A stretch of DNA of 64,000 bases, taken from Shewanella glacialimarina. Lineage in GTDB: Bacteria > Pseudomonadota > Gammaproteobacteria > Enterobacterales > Shewanellaceae. The notes beneath the pieces are model-generated. The model searched no databases and was not told the origin of the DNA. It saw only the letters and a list, made by a program, of their open reading frames with translations. Made by a program: the position numbers and the translations under genes. Positions 8,514-17,885 of this stretch are shown piece after piece. The number at the start of each line of letters is the position of its first letter. Position 1 is the stretch's first letter. The stretch is from contig NZ_CP041216.1 of assembly GCF_020511155.1 (NCBI RefSeq), forward strand, positions 3,968,001 through 4,032,000, given 5' to 3'.

Positions 8514-9233
8514 ATGAAACGCACTGACTTAATAATCAAACCCAACCTTATAGCTATGATAGCCGCGGCGACATTACTCACCGCCTGTAGTGACGATGAC
8601 AATGTTGTGGTGCCACCGGTTGAACCAGAGCCAGTAATGCAAACATTTACTGTCACTGTGACTAACCTAACGGCAAATCAGCCTATGTCACCGGTCATTT
8701 TAGCCGCGCATAATACCGAAGCCAGCTTATGGCAAGCGGGCGAAATGGCCAGCCTTGCTATCGAAAAAATGGCCGAAGGTGGTGACACTGCCGATATAGC
8801 AGCCCTTGAAATACTTGATAGCAGCATTAATGGAACAGGAATGTTAATGCCGGGTATGAGTGAAACCCTTACCCTCACATTAGCACAAGCCAATGTTGCC
8901 AATATCAGCTTAGCCACAATGCTAGTGAATACTAATGACGCGTTTACCGGGATCAATAGTTACCACATTGCAGGTATGCAAGTTGATATGCCTAAAATGA
9001 TGAAATACACAGCTTATGATGCGGGTACTGAAGCTAACAGCGAAGCAAAAGGCACTATGCCAGGTCCCGCTGACGGCGGTGAAGGGTTTAACGCTGCACG
9101 TGATGATGTTGATTTTGTGCATATTCATCCAGGGGTAATTTCAATGTACGACGGACTGGCTGACTCAGTACTAATGCCATCACATCGTTTTGATAACCCT
9201 GTGTTAGCGGTAACCATTATGCGTACTCAATAA
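8514..9233 (+). CDS. Spondin-domain lipoprotein 2
   Basis: This 239-residue paralogue of the preceding gene carries a lipoprotein signal (LLTAC, cysteine near residue 25) followed by an acidic DDDN linker. The '+2' region is acidic, so retention in the inner membrane is possible. The spondin-type domain repeats the same landmarks: VTVTNLTANQPMSPVILAAH, GEMASLAIEKMAEGGD, VNTNDAFTGI, YDAGTEANSE and VHIHPGV. AGGAGG precedes the ATG, and the gene is in an operon with spondin gene 1. The pair thus provides one soluble periplasmic form and one membrane-anchored form. No terminator was seen before the response regulator gene, so read-through is possible. Confidence 0.85.
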   Translation: MKRTDLIIKPNLIAMIAAATLLTACSDDDNVVVPPVEPEPVMQTFTVTVTNLTANQPMSPVILAAHNTEASLWQAGEMASLAIEKMAEGGDTADIAALEILDSSINGTGMLMPGMSETLTLTLAQANVANISLATMLVNTNDAFTGINSYHIAGMQVDMPKMMKYTAYDAGTEANSEAKGTMPGPADGGEGFNAARDDVDFVHIHPGVISMYDGLADSVLMPSHRFDNPVLAVTIMRTQ

Positions 9234-9335
9234 CCGCAGGTTGATTGAATAGGTTTTAAACAGATTGAAATTTATTCTCCTTAAAGCAGGTCTAGGTATT
9301 AATGCAATTACTGGATTTGCTTTGGGGAAGTCACC

Positions 9336-10067
9336 ATGAATGGAAACACCAAACATACCGGCCATGTCAGTCCGCAACATATTTTGCTGGTAGAAGACGA
9401 ACAAGACTTGGCTAAATTAATTATTCTGAACCTCAAGGCCCTTAACTATAGCGTCGACCACGCCACGACATTGAAGCAAGCCATGCACATTATCGAACAT
9501 AAAAAACTCGACCTAATTTTAATGGATAGAATGCTGCCTGACGGCGATGGCATTATGCTATGCCAGCAACTTAGGCAAGCCCAAAAACAAATACCCATTA
9601 TGTTACTAACGGCCAAAGACTCAGAAGCCGACGTGGTATTAGGGCTAGAAGCGGGCGCCGACGATTACCTTGTAAAACCCTTCAGTGTGTTAGAGCTGCG
9701 CGCCAGAATAAAAGCGCTATTAAGACGCGGACAAGTACAACATGAACATCAACAACAACTTGATTTTCATGGCGTAAGCATTAATGCCAGCACGCGTGAA
9801 GTCATCGCATTTAATAATGCATTAACCTTAACCGCACGTGAATTCGATTTATTACTTTTTCTTGCTCAACATCCACAACAAGTATTTAGCCGTCTACAGT
9901 TATTAGAAGCTGTTTGGGGCTATAGCCACAGCGGTTATGAACACACAGTGAACAGTCACATTAATCGTTTGCGCAACAAATTATCACCTTGCTCAGAACA
10001 CGAACTGGTCAAAACTGTGTGGGGAGTGGGCTATAAATTTTCACCACCAGAAGCGCATACCCACTAA
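9336..10067 (+). CDS. OmpR/PhoB-family response regulator
   Basis: This 243-residue regulator has an N-terminal receiver domain (about 15-130) with the acidic pair in LLVEDEQD, the phospho-acceptor aspartate in LILMDRMLP near residue 64, and KPF near 116. A C-terminal winged helix follows (about 145-238) with LTAREFDLLLFLAQ and VWGVGYKF. It should bind DNA as a phosphorylated dimer. Its stop codon overlaps the start of the sensor kinase gene by one base (TAATG), so the two are translationally coupled. The position right after the spondin pair suggests it controls them. Confidence 0.92.
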   Translation: MNGNTKHTGHVSPQHILLVEDEQDLAKLIILNLKALNYSVDHATTLKQAMHIIEHKKLDLILMDRMLPDGDGIMLCQQLRQAQKQIPIMLLTAKDSEADVVLGLEAGADDYLVKPFSVLELRARIKALLRRGQVQHEHQQQLDFHGVSINASTREVIAFNNALTLTAREFDLLLFLAQHPQQVFSRLQLLEAVWGYSHSGYEHTVNSHINRLRNKLSPCSEHELVKTVWGVGYKFSPPEAHTH

Positions 10068-11559
10068 TGAATCGCTTATTTAATCGATTATTTTTAGTCG
10101 CGACAATGATTGTATTGCTGCTATTTGTCGCATTATGGCAATGGCTGCAACTAAACCACGAATTCAGTCGCAATCAAATACAGCAGTCTCTACATCAAGA
10201 GTTGGCTGCACATATGGCACATATTAATCCGCTGTTATCACAGGGGATAACCTCTGATGCCGCATTAAAAGAAGCTTTTCATGATTTTATGTTGCTCGGA
10301 CCCAGCTTTGAAATTTACACCTTAGACCCAGATGGCAAAGTGATTGCCTATGATGCTAAAGAAGAAAAAATTAAAACACATCGAGTGGACACCGGTATTA
10401 TTAAGCAGTTTTTAGCCGGAAAAAATCTGCCGATTTTAGGCACAGATCCGCGTTCGCAACAAACCCAAAAGATTTTTTCAGCCAGTAAGTTAGTCAATGC
10501 CCAAGGTCTGCACAGTGGTTATTTATATGTGATTATTGGCGGAGAAGACTACGACAGCTGGCAAGCATTAATTAATGCCGAAAACCAACCCAAAATATGG
10601 GGTGCAACCATAGGTTTCTGGGTAATATTCGCCCTATTGTTATTTGTGATTTTATTGCATTATTTTACCCGTCCGATCCATAAATTAGCCCTGGATTTAA
10701 CTAATTTAAAAACCTTACCCATTACCGAAAACCTCACCTTGCCGGATCGCTATAGAGGCAGTTTAGAGATAGCTCAACTCAGCGAACACATTAATCAGTT
10801 GCTGCAAGACATTCAGCAACAGCAACAACAGGTCAAACGTCAACAGCAGGCAAAACATGACTTTTTACTGCACCTGTCCCATGACTTAAAAACCCCACTC
10901 ACCGCATTATTGGCTATATCGATACATGGTTAATTTTGCCTGAAGCGGACCGAGATCAAGCCTTTATTCAATACGCGGCTAACTCAGGTCAAACCTTACA
11001 ACAGTTATTAGCCCAGTTATTAGAATTAGCTGCACTAGAAAATGGCCAAATTCATGCACAACTTCAACAAGTTGAGTTAACAGAACTTCTCAATGAAATA
11101 GACCAAACCTTTACCCCAAGAGCGAAAAAACTCGGCGTAAGATTAAATTTTGAGCATATTAACGCCACTTCAATTTTAACCGACCCACAATTAATGCGAC
11201 GCATACTCAACAATCTAATTGATAATGCCTTACGCTACACCCCGTCAGGTGGCGAAATCACTATTTTTACACAACAAGACTTTAGCCAGGGTAAAAACCA
11301 ACAATGGTTAGCCGTAAAAGACACCGGCTCAGGCATGCACCAACATGAAGTAGAAGCCCTAAGACAATTATCACTTAGCCAAAGGGATATTCCACAACAC
11401 CACCAGCTAAGCTTCGATAACAACCAAGCGCTACCTCAGCTTGGCGTAGGACTGGCCATTGTGCGTCAGCTGTTGGGGTTATTGAAGTGTAAAATTGAAG
11501 TAGAAAGCCAGCCCGGCGTCGGCAGTGAATTTAAGATAGAGCTGGTAATGCAAAGCTAA
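10067..11559 (+). pseudogene. Sensor histidine kinase, disrupted by a one-base frameshift near 10912
   Basis: Joined across the shift this would be a full kinase of about 497 residues. It has an N-terminal membrane helix, a periplasmic sensor segment (about 30-180), a second helix, HAMP, and a glutamine-rich coiled coil. The phospho-acceptor HLSHDLKTPLTALL follows, then N (NLIDNALRYTP), G1 (DTGSGM) and G2 (LGVGLAIV) boxes. The first frame runs past the histidine and ends at 10931-10933. The second frame, picked up at 10912 as GYIDTWL, continues the family sequence exactly. One missing G after TTG would restore it. Either the kinase is inactive, splitting phospho-acceptor from ATPase domain, or the base is a sequencing error. 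Confidence 0.85.
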
Positions 11560-11827
11560 TGTTACTTAAGAGCCACTGAGCAAGTGTCCCTATAAGGACT
11601 GAATCAACACACTCGTGAATTGATTAAAAGACGACTATTAAATCGTATTTTCTTGTTATAACAACATTCTTTTACTGTAGCGATTTTGTACATGCTCACT
11701 AAACACTGCACACATTGTTGAAAGAATGATGCACTGATTAGATGTTCTACTTACCATCAACTTCACTTTTACTCTTTTGGTTTAAGTCCATAAAGTCTTT
11801 TATTAAGGAGTCGCACATATTGTTTTC

Positions 11828-12421
11828 TTAGTTGCCAAAATGCCAGACAACTAAAATGATAAAAACAAGATAAAACATAAACACAATAAGGTTTGATGAT
11901 GTTGAACTGTTATTTAAAACCTCTTGTAAGAAGCCTTCATCCTCTTCTAATTGATCAAAGTCGATAGACGAAATCGTGAGGGGTTTTCCTGTATGCAACT
12001 TAACCTCAATTGCGCCAGTCCCAAGTGCAAGTTCTCTAAACGCTCTTTTTTCAATCATTGTCAGCCCTCCTTCTGTTTTCTCCATTGGATGGATGATTAC
12101 TTTAGGTTGTGGCCGTAAATATTTAATATTGTTAACTTGTTGAAATGCATGTTGTAGCAATTTTTCAGCGACGTAAAAACCCGAAAACAAGACTCTAGGA
12201 TGTGAAAATGGGTTAACTACTTTTTCGTTTTAATCGATTGATAAAATGGCTTTTTTACCAATCCATGAAATCAACTTTTCACCTTTATCTGATGTCCGAA
12301 TGACGACTAAAGGTGAATCATCAAAGCTATCATTACTTGATACATTTATAACTTTTATTCTATCTTCCCAAATCTGAACGTATATCACAGGTGCAAAGCG
12401 GGATAGAAGCCGTCTAATCAT
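11828..12421 (-). pseudogene. MreB-like short protein with C-terminal membrane helix, interrupted by one in-frame TAA
   Basis: Two open stretches lie in the same frame, separated only by the TAA at 12230-12232. The first begins at the ATG at 12421 (MIRRLLSRFAPVIYVQIWED), chosen because AAAGGA sits 7 bases before it, rather than the TTG at 12439. After the stop the frame continues NEKVVNPFSHPRVLFSGFYV, then KVIIHPMEKTEGGLT, RAFRELALGTGAIEV and a final hydrophobic helix. The central part resembles short MreB-like proteins of gammaproteobacteria, where NPFSHPR and HPMEK segments are typical as I recall them. Read through, the product would be about 197 residues. The gene is probably dead, or the stop is a base-call error. 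Confidence 0.6.
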
Positions 12422-12735
12422 TCGATAATCCTTTGGCAACTAACGCTCTAGTATTTGAGCCTTGCGATGTTTGTATGGCACAAACCACTTATTGGCTTGA
12501 CCAGCTAACATCTCAGCCCACTGCTTTATAGCTCTATCTCAATAGCGTCATGGCCGTTGCTAGATAACGACTGATACTAAACGATTATATAATCAGATAT
12601 TACATAATGACCCATGGCATTTAAGAGTATTAAAATCGTATAAATCACTGTGACCAAGACTTCCCTCGGGATAGGGAACATTCTCATTCAAAAAAAATGT
12701 GACCCGATTACCGCCAAATAAGCCCGCCGGAATCG

Positions 12736-13833
12736 TTATTTTTTGAGAATAACATAACCAACACCGATATATTTTGGCTTGTATCTTGATGAAATATCTA
12801 TTCCAGAAACAGGAGGCAAGTCTTCATTAAGCTGATTCGACTTTAACTTAACCCACTTTTCAATATCTTTATTGTTGTAGCTTCTTATATCGCCCCTTGC
12901 CAACAATTCATCTATTCCCGCTTTTCCTGCTAGCGGTAATGACTGATCTACATGGTTGTGTAAAGTATTGGCTGCATTAGTAAAAAATTCGGTTCTTTGA
13001 TTAAAAGCATCACCAAATCCAAGTTTACCGCTTTTAGCAAAAGTGACTAATGATACTTTCTTATTAAAAAGTTTCATTGAAAGAGGGTTTATTTTATCCA
13101 GAGTTTTAGCGCTGATATAAAAACTATCACGGCAATTGGGCCTTTCACGAGAACTACTCATAACAACAGGAGTATCGTTTGGTAATCCCGCAACGACTTG
13201 CTTATGGTATCCCATGGCGTAAACCGCTGTTATTTTAGTGTTTTTTGTCCACTTGATATTCCATACCGAAGGTTCATAAGCACCTAAAATTAGCGCAACT
13301 GGTACATTGGGAGAGTTTATCGCAACATCAAAAACCGTTGTCATATGACCACTTTCATCAGTCTGATAATTGGTTTTATAGCCGCTGTAAGCGCCACCAG
13401 CATAAACCGCTACATTTTCAGGAAAGGTAAGGTTTAAAAAATCGCATTTTTTTTCAACTTCAAAGCTATCAACTTTAGGCAGATGCGTGAATGTGGTATT
13501 GGTAGCCTCGATTCTCTCAGGTGTAAAACTTAACTGCTCAATTCTTGCAGAATAAACAACGACTAAACAATCTACATTCGCCTGGCAATTATGATTTCTT
13601 TTTCTTATCCATTTTTGTTGATTATTGATCAAGTCAGATTTTTCAGCATTTTGTAATACTGCTAACTGTGCTGAATAATATTGAGATAATTGCTCGTCTA
13701 ATAAATTTAACGCTTTGCTTGAGCAAATTGCCTGCTCAGTTAAATTTAATTTACCAGCACAATCATAACTGGCTGCGTTAACCTCAAACGATAAAACGAG
13801 AATGGATAACAGCTTAAAATAACTCAGTTTCAT
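12736..13833 (-). CDS. Exported protein with LprI-like (DUF1311) N-terminal domain
   Basis: I start this gene at the ATG at 13833, giving 365 residues. That start makes a proper Sec signal peptide (MKLSYFKLLSILVLSFEVNA) and has AAGGA upstream, while the longer frame to 13938 does not. The mature protein opens with a four-cysteine lysozyme-inhibitor LprI-like domain. It has the pattern YDCAGKLNLTEQAIC, a Leu/Gln-rich helix and NQQKWIRKRNHNC. The remaining 270 residues match no family I recognise. LprI-like domains inhibit lysozyme in some proteins, but the domain is widespread and that role is not shown here. It is a single-gene unit. Confidence 0.7.
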   Translation of the reverse strand: MKLSYFKLLSILVLSFEVNAASYDCAGKLNLTEQAICSSKALNLLDEQLSQYYSAQLAVLQNAEKSDLINNQQKWIRKRNHNCQANVDCLVVVYSARIEQLSFTPERIEATNTTFTHLPKVDSFEVEKKCDFLNLTFPENVAVYAGGAYSGYKTNYQTDESGHMTTVFDVAINSPNVPVALILGAYEPSVWNIKWTKNTKITAVYAMGYHKQVVAGLPNDTPVVMSSSRERPNCRDSFYISAKTLDKINPLSMKLFNKKVSLVTFAKSGKLGFGDAFNQRTEFFTNAANTLHNHVDQSLPLAGKAGIDELLARGDIRSYNNKDIEKWVKLKSNQLNEDLPPVSGIDISSRYKPKYIGVGYVILKK

Positions 13834-14243
13834 ATGTGCCACGTCCTTGATGTGCAAATATTGCGCCCTCATAAAAGGCAAAAATAGCTCAAAATGTACA
13901 ATGCGTGATATTAACACCATGCATCTTATCACCACCAACTACCTGATAGAAGACAATATTATTCTCAGTCAAATGACTGAACACATCGGATATGGACTGG
14001 ATCGGCATAGCTAATTCATAACCACATTCTAAGGATAAGATATGTTTTGAGTGGGTATGAGCAACAAACGATAAAAGGATTTTAAGATCAACCCATAGGA
14101 ATGACCATGCTTAATGTCCACCGAAAGATCCCATATATCGCCATATTCTTTTTTATAAATAACAATCTGGTCACATATACGTAACTAAGTTTATGTCATA
14201 CTCCAGCCGCTTTAACAAAACTCAAATGGATTTGAATGGGGTC
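13834..14243. other. Intergenic region before the nuclease leader
   Basis: About 400 bases between the divergent LprI-like gene and the nuclease gene. I see no supported gene. The AT-rich stretch near 14150-14210 may hold the nuclease promoter, but no clear -35/-10 pair could be fixed by eye. Confidence 0.4.
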
Positions 14244-14319
14244 GGACTTTCGTGGTGTTTTCTAAGGAAATCATTATTGAGAATTTCCATGAAAAACTGC
14301 TATGAAAGTCCTCAATAAT
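14244..14319 (+). promoter_or_regulatory. Structured leader with two competing stems upstream of the nuclease gene
   Basis: GGACTTTC (14244) pairs with GAAAGTCC (14304-14311). The pairing continues inward through G-U pairs and through GTTTT and GGAAAT blocks to make a hairpin of about 68 bases. Its loop segment ATTATTGAG (14273-14281) is also a perfect 9-bp match for CTCAATAAT (14311-14319) just downstream, so a second structure is possible. The nuclease start lies about 21-27 bases after it. The structure is seen in sequence; a regulatory role is inference. Confidence 0.5.
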
Positions 14320-14345
14320 AATAAATATTAAAGAGAGTTATGTTG

Positions 14346-15962
14346 ATGATTAAATCCACTATAGCACTAAAAACAGCAGTAACACTGGCACTCGCAGGCC
14401 TAGCATTCAATGCCAGTGCCAATCTCATGATAAGCGAAGTGCTCTACGATGCACCCAATAATGATAGCCTTGAAGAATTTGTCGAGCTCTACAACGCCAG
14501 TTGCAGCAGCATCGACTTAAGCCAATATAGCATCAGCGACAATGGCGCAAGTTTAGCATTAAGCGGCACCTTGGCGTCGGGGCAATACTTTACGATAGCC
14601 AAAAACGCTGCGGGTTTTAACAGCCTGTTCTCCCGCCAAGCCGATTTAGCGCCTATGCCTTTATCTTTAGGTAACTCAGGGGATTACGTTAAGTTGCTCA
14701 AGGGTACTCAAGACGTTGATGTCGTCGCTTGGGAAGGTGGTTTAAGTGGTTGGACACTTAATGCCACTAACGTGTCTGTGGTGCGCAGCACCAGTACCAA
14801 CACCAAAAGCCAAGCTGATTGGAGTGTGGGCAGCAATGCAGGCAATCCAGGTGTAGGCAGCTTAACCACTAGCTGTGGCACGCCGCCAGCACCAACGGAA
14901 AACTTACTCGAAAATGGCCAAGCCAAGACAAGCCTAAGCGCCAGCACAGGGCAAACATTGAAGTTTGTCGCCGATATTCCAGCTGGGGCAACTGGGCTTA
15001 GTTTTAAAATGAGTGGCGGTAGTGGTGATGCGGATCTTTATGTGCGCCAGGGCAGTGAGCCAACGGCAAGCGTATTTGATTGTCGCCCATACTTAACTGG
15101 TAATAATGAAGAATGCCCTATTGCTACAGCAGTAGCAGGTCGTTATTTTGTCAACATCACAGCCTATCAAGGCTTTAGCGCTACGAGCTTAGTGGCTAAC
15201 TATACTTCTGCCACATCGGGCGGCGGTACAGAAAACCCTGGTGATTATGCCTTCGATACCTATTATGCCAACACGAACGGTAAAACAGGCGCCGCGTTAA
15301 AGGCGAGTCTAAACCTTATCATTCGCGATCATACCCGCTTTACCTATGATCAAGTGTGGGATGGCCTTAACTATGCAGATGAAGATCCAAGCAACACTAA
15401 TAATGTGATCTTACTCTATACCAATCGCTCTGAGCCTAAAACAAACCGTGCCGGTATGAGCAGTTCTTTAGATGCGTGGAATCGTGAACATGTATGGGCT
15501 AAAAGCCATGGCTTCCCTAGCAGCGGACAACATGCCTATACCGACTTACACCATTTGCGTCCTGCCGATGTGACTGTTAATAGCAGTCGTGGTAATAAAG
15601 ATTTTGCCTTAGGTGGGTCGCCATTAACTGAAGCGCCAGATAACAAAACAGATGCGGATAGTTTCGAGCCTGCAAACATGGTTAAAGGTGATGTCGCGCG
15701 CATGGTGTTTTATATGGATGTGCGTTATGAAGGCGGCGATAACAGTGGTACACCTAACCTTACTGTAGCCAAAGGGGTTACCGGTACTGGTGAGGCACTA
15801 TTGGGTGATTTATGCACCTTGCTTAGCTGGCACATTCAAGATCCTGTGAGTGATTGGGAGCGTCGTCGTAATAACCGTGTGTATGAATGGCAATTGAACC
15901 GTAACCCCTTCATCGATAACCCAATGTGGGCCGAGGATCTTTATAGCAGCTCATGTAATTAA
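14346..15962 (+). CDS. Secreted endonuclease I-type nuclease with lamin-tail and PPC domains
   Basis: This exported enzyme has about 538 residues. ATG codons at 14340 and 14346 are both possible, and the second has better spacing from GAGAG. Order of parts: Sec signal (cut after NASA, near 25); lamin-tail domain (about 27-150, ISEVLYDAPNNDSLEEFVEL); a PPC beta-sandwich (about 190-290, SGDADLYVRQGS); and an endonuclease I/His-Me finger domain (about 300-538). The catalytic region has NREHVWAKSHGF, TDLHHLRPAD and NSSRGN. It should degrade extracellular DNA for nutrients or biofilm turnover. It resembles the large Shewanella extracellular nucleases of the ExeS/ExeM kind. A terminator follows. 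Confidence 0.9.
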   Translation: MIKSTIALKTAVTLALAGLAFNASANLMISEVLYDAPNNDSLEEFVELYNASCSSIDLSQYSISDNGASLALSGTLASGQYFTIAKNAAGFNSLFSRQADLAPMPLSLGNSGDYVKLLKGTQDVDVVAWEGGLSGWTLNATNVSVVRSTSTNTKSQADWSVGSNAGNPGVGSLTTSCGTPPAPTENLLENGQAKTSLSASTGQTLKFVADIPAGATGLSFKMSGGSGDADLYVRQGSEPTASVFDCRPYLTGNNEECPIATAVAGRYFVNITAYQGFSATSLVANYTSATSGGGTENPGDYAFDTYYANTNGKTGAALKASLNLIIRDHTRFTYDQVWDGLNYADEDPSNTNNVILLYTNRSEPKTNRAGMSSSLDAWNREHVWAKSHGFPSSGQHAYTDLHHLRPADVTVNSSRGNKDFALGGSPLTEAPDNKTDADSFEPANMVKGDVARMVFYMDVRYEGGDNSGTPNLTVAKGVTGTGEALLGDLCTLLSWHIQDPVSDWERRRNNRVYEWQLNRNPFIDNPMWAEDLYSSSCN

Positions 15963-15984
15963 TCGAACTCGTCAATAAAACAGA

Positions 15985-16006
15985 CCCAGCCCAGGCTGGG
16001 TTTTTT
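15985..16006 (+). terminator. Terminator after the nuclease gene
   Basis: CCCAGC / GCTGGG stem with a four-base loop directly followed by six T, 23 bases after the stop codon. Confidence 0.85.
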
Positions 16007-16325
16007 ATTGAATCACTTTTTTACACCTAATATTTTTATTACTTCGATTTAGCCTCATTGATGACTCCAAGAAAATATACTCATTATAAAAACAACAAAT
16101 AGATGTAACAGTCATATTTTAAACAATTCGGACATCATTTACATTGAGGCCATCGAGAACATGCTGTGAGCTTGGCATAGATGTCAAGCTAGCTTTCTTT
16201 GGGATAAGGACAGCACATCGAAAGCGTTAGGGATTTTCAGCAATGGCCGTAGCAGGAAGGAATCCAATGAAGTTAATGTTGACTATCAACGGGTAAGGCA
16301 AAAAAATTATAGTCAGTTTTTAATT
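16007..16325. other. Gene-free interval between nuclease and hemE
   Basis: About 320 bases between two terminators on converging units. No supported reading frame, repeat or promoter was found. Confidence 0.45.
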
Positions 16326-16356
16326 CAAAAAAAAGCGAACCCTGAGGTTCGCTTTG
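16326..16356 (-). terminator. Terminator of hemE
   Basis: On the minus strand a 9-bp stem (AAGCGAACC with GGTTCGCTT) is followed by a run of eight U. It begins about 20 bases after the hemE stop codon. Confidence 0.85.
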
Positions 16357-16375
16357 CTTATTAAATATAGCTGAA

Positions 16376-17440
16376 TTACTTGTGGTATTTGCCCGACAAC
16401 TCAGTCACTGACTTAATAAATGCACCCGCATGTTCTGGATCAACATGTTGATGAATGCCATGGCCTAAGTTAAATACATGACCACTACCTTCACCGTAAG
16501 ACGCTAAGATTTGCTCAACTTCTTGACGAATACGCTCAGGTGAAGCGTAAAGTACTGATGGGTCCATATTGCCTTGTAAAGCCACTTTGTGCCCTACGCG
16601 ACGACGTGCATCACCAATATCTACGGTCCAATCTAAACCTAGAGCATCACAGCCGGTTTCAGCCATTGCCTCTAACCATAAACCGCCGCCTTTAGTGAAT
16701 AAAGTCACTGGTACTGTGCGGCCTTCGGCTTCGCGAGTTAACCCATCAACGATTTTTTGCATATAACTCAACGAGAACTCACGGTAAGCATGGTGAGATA
16801 ACGCACCGCCCCATGAATCGAAAATCATTAACGATTGAGCACCGTTGGCCACTTGCGCGTTGAGATATAAAATAACTGAATCAGCTAGTTTATCTAACAA
16901 CATGTGTAAAGTTGCAGGCTCTTCATATGCCATTTTCTTTATTTTTTCAAAGGTCTTGCTTGAACCGCCTTCGACCATATAAGTGGCTAAAGTCCAAGGT
17001 GAACCCGAAAAACCAATTAACGGTACGTCACCGTTTAATTCGCGACGAATGGTTTTTACAGCACGCATTACATAGCCTAATTCATCTTCTGGATCTGGCA
17101 CAGCAAGCTTTTTGATGGCATCGATGGTATCGGTAGGACGCTGAAAACGTGGACCTTCACCGGTTTCAAAATACAAACCTAAACCCATTGCATCAGGAAT
17201 GGTCAAAATGTCAGAGAACAAAATAGCGGCATCTAAATCATAGCGACGTAATGGCTGTAAGGTCACTTCACATGCTAGATCTTGGTTCTTACAAAGAGAC
17301 ATAAAATCACCGGCTTCAGCACGAGTGGCTTTATATTCTGGAAGATAACGACCTGCTTGACGCATCATCCATACTGGCGTTCTGTCTACAGGTTGTTTTA
17401 ATAAAGCACGTAAATAACGATCATTCTTTAGTTCTGCCAT
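16376..17440 (-). CDS. hemE: Uroporphyrinogen decarboxylase
   Basis: HemE (354 aa, normal length) removes four acetate carboxyls from uroporphyrinogen III to give coproporphyrinogen III in heme synthesis, in the cytoplasm. The N-terminal [15 protein letters not shown] holds the conserved arginines that bind substrate carboxylates. [15 protein letters not shown] near residue 80 contains the catalytic aspartate region. [17 protein letters not shown] lies near 145, and [16 protein letters not shown] near the C-terminus is the family signature. It is a single-gene unit with its own terminator, divergent from the small-RNA candidate and rsd. Confidence 0.97.
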   Translation of the reverse strand: MAELKNDRYLRALLKQPVDRTPVWMMRQAGRYLPEYKATRAEAGDFMSLCKNQDLACEVTLQPLRRYDLDAAILFSDILTIPDAMGLGLYFETGEGPRFQRPTDTIDAIKKLAVPDPEDELGYVMRAVKTIRRELNGDVPLIGFSGSPWTLATYMVEGGSSKTFEKIKKMAYEEPATLHMLLDKLADSVILYLNAQVANGAQSLMIFDSWGGALSHHAYREFSLSYMQKIVDGLTREAEGRTVPVTLFTKGGGLWLEAMAETGCDALGLDWTVDIGDARRRVGHKVALQGNMDPSVLYASPERIRQEVEQILASYGEGSGHVFNLGHGIHQHVDPEHAGAFIKSVTELSGKYHK

Positions 17441-17631
17441 GGGGGCTATTTTCCTAGATAGTTATGAATTTTGCAGGTCGGTAGTTTAGCACTTACGCGA
17501 TTAATGTAACCACTTATGCGATATTTATGTGAGCTATTACTAAATCTGTATTCAAAAATCTGAAAACGCCTCAATCTTTGTTCACAAAAACAGCAACAAT
17601 ATTGTTAGTACCCCATAAAGTAGATTATTAG

Positions 17632-17660
17632 TTGCACCATTGGTGAGTGTTTGGTATAAA
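17632..17660 (+). promoter_or_regulatory. Strong predicted sigma-70 promoter of a short transcript
   Basis: TTGCAC and TATAAA are separated by exactly 17 bases. The next feature downstream is a terminator about 60 bases away, with no gene between. Confidence 0.6.
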
Positions 17661-17666
17661 AAGTAC

Positions 17667-17754
17667 GCGCTAGCAAGAACAATCAAGAAGCACGATATAT
17701 CGAGCCCTTAAATGCTTATTTACCCAGTGATAGTTATCTATCACTGGGTTTTTT
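17667..17754 (+). ncRNA. Candidate small RNA of about 88 nt upstream of rsd
   Basis: The unit is bounded by a promoter (17632-17660) and by a strong terminator (stem ACCCAGTGATA with TATCACTGGGT, then T6). The start is placed 7 bases after the -10 box. The body has the self-complementary CGATATATCG and a single-stranded A/C-rich part, as Hfq-binding RNAs often do. No small reading frame with a ribosome site was seen. A loose likeness to RyhB was noted but no Fur box is present, so I do not assign it. It could instead be an attenuated leader of rsd. Confidence 0.45.
17722..17754 (+). terminator. Terminator ending the small-RNA candidate
   Basis: A perfect 11-bp stem (ACCCAGTGATA with TATCACTGGGT, six-base loop) ends in TTTTTT. 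It lies about 130 bases before the rsd start codon. Confidence 0.88.
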
Positions 17755-17885
17755 ATTTTAAATTCTTTAGTAATTTATTAAGGCTGGTTTGTCCATTGAT
17801 AAATAAAGCATAAAACAGTTGATCAACTACGTACTTGTCAAATACAGTGGTTGAAATTGATCGGTTGAACGTCAGGAATACAAGT

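Noticed and set aside
17667-17754. RyhB identity for the small-RNA candidate
   Set aside because: A GCACGA segment gives a faint likeness, but no Fur box overlaps the promoter and the terminator stem differs.
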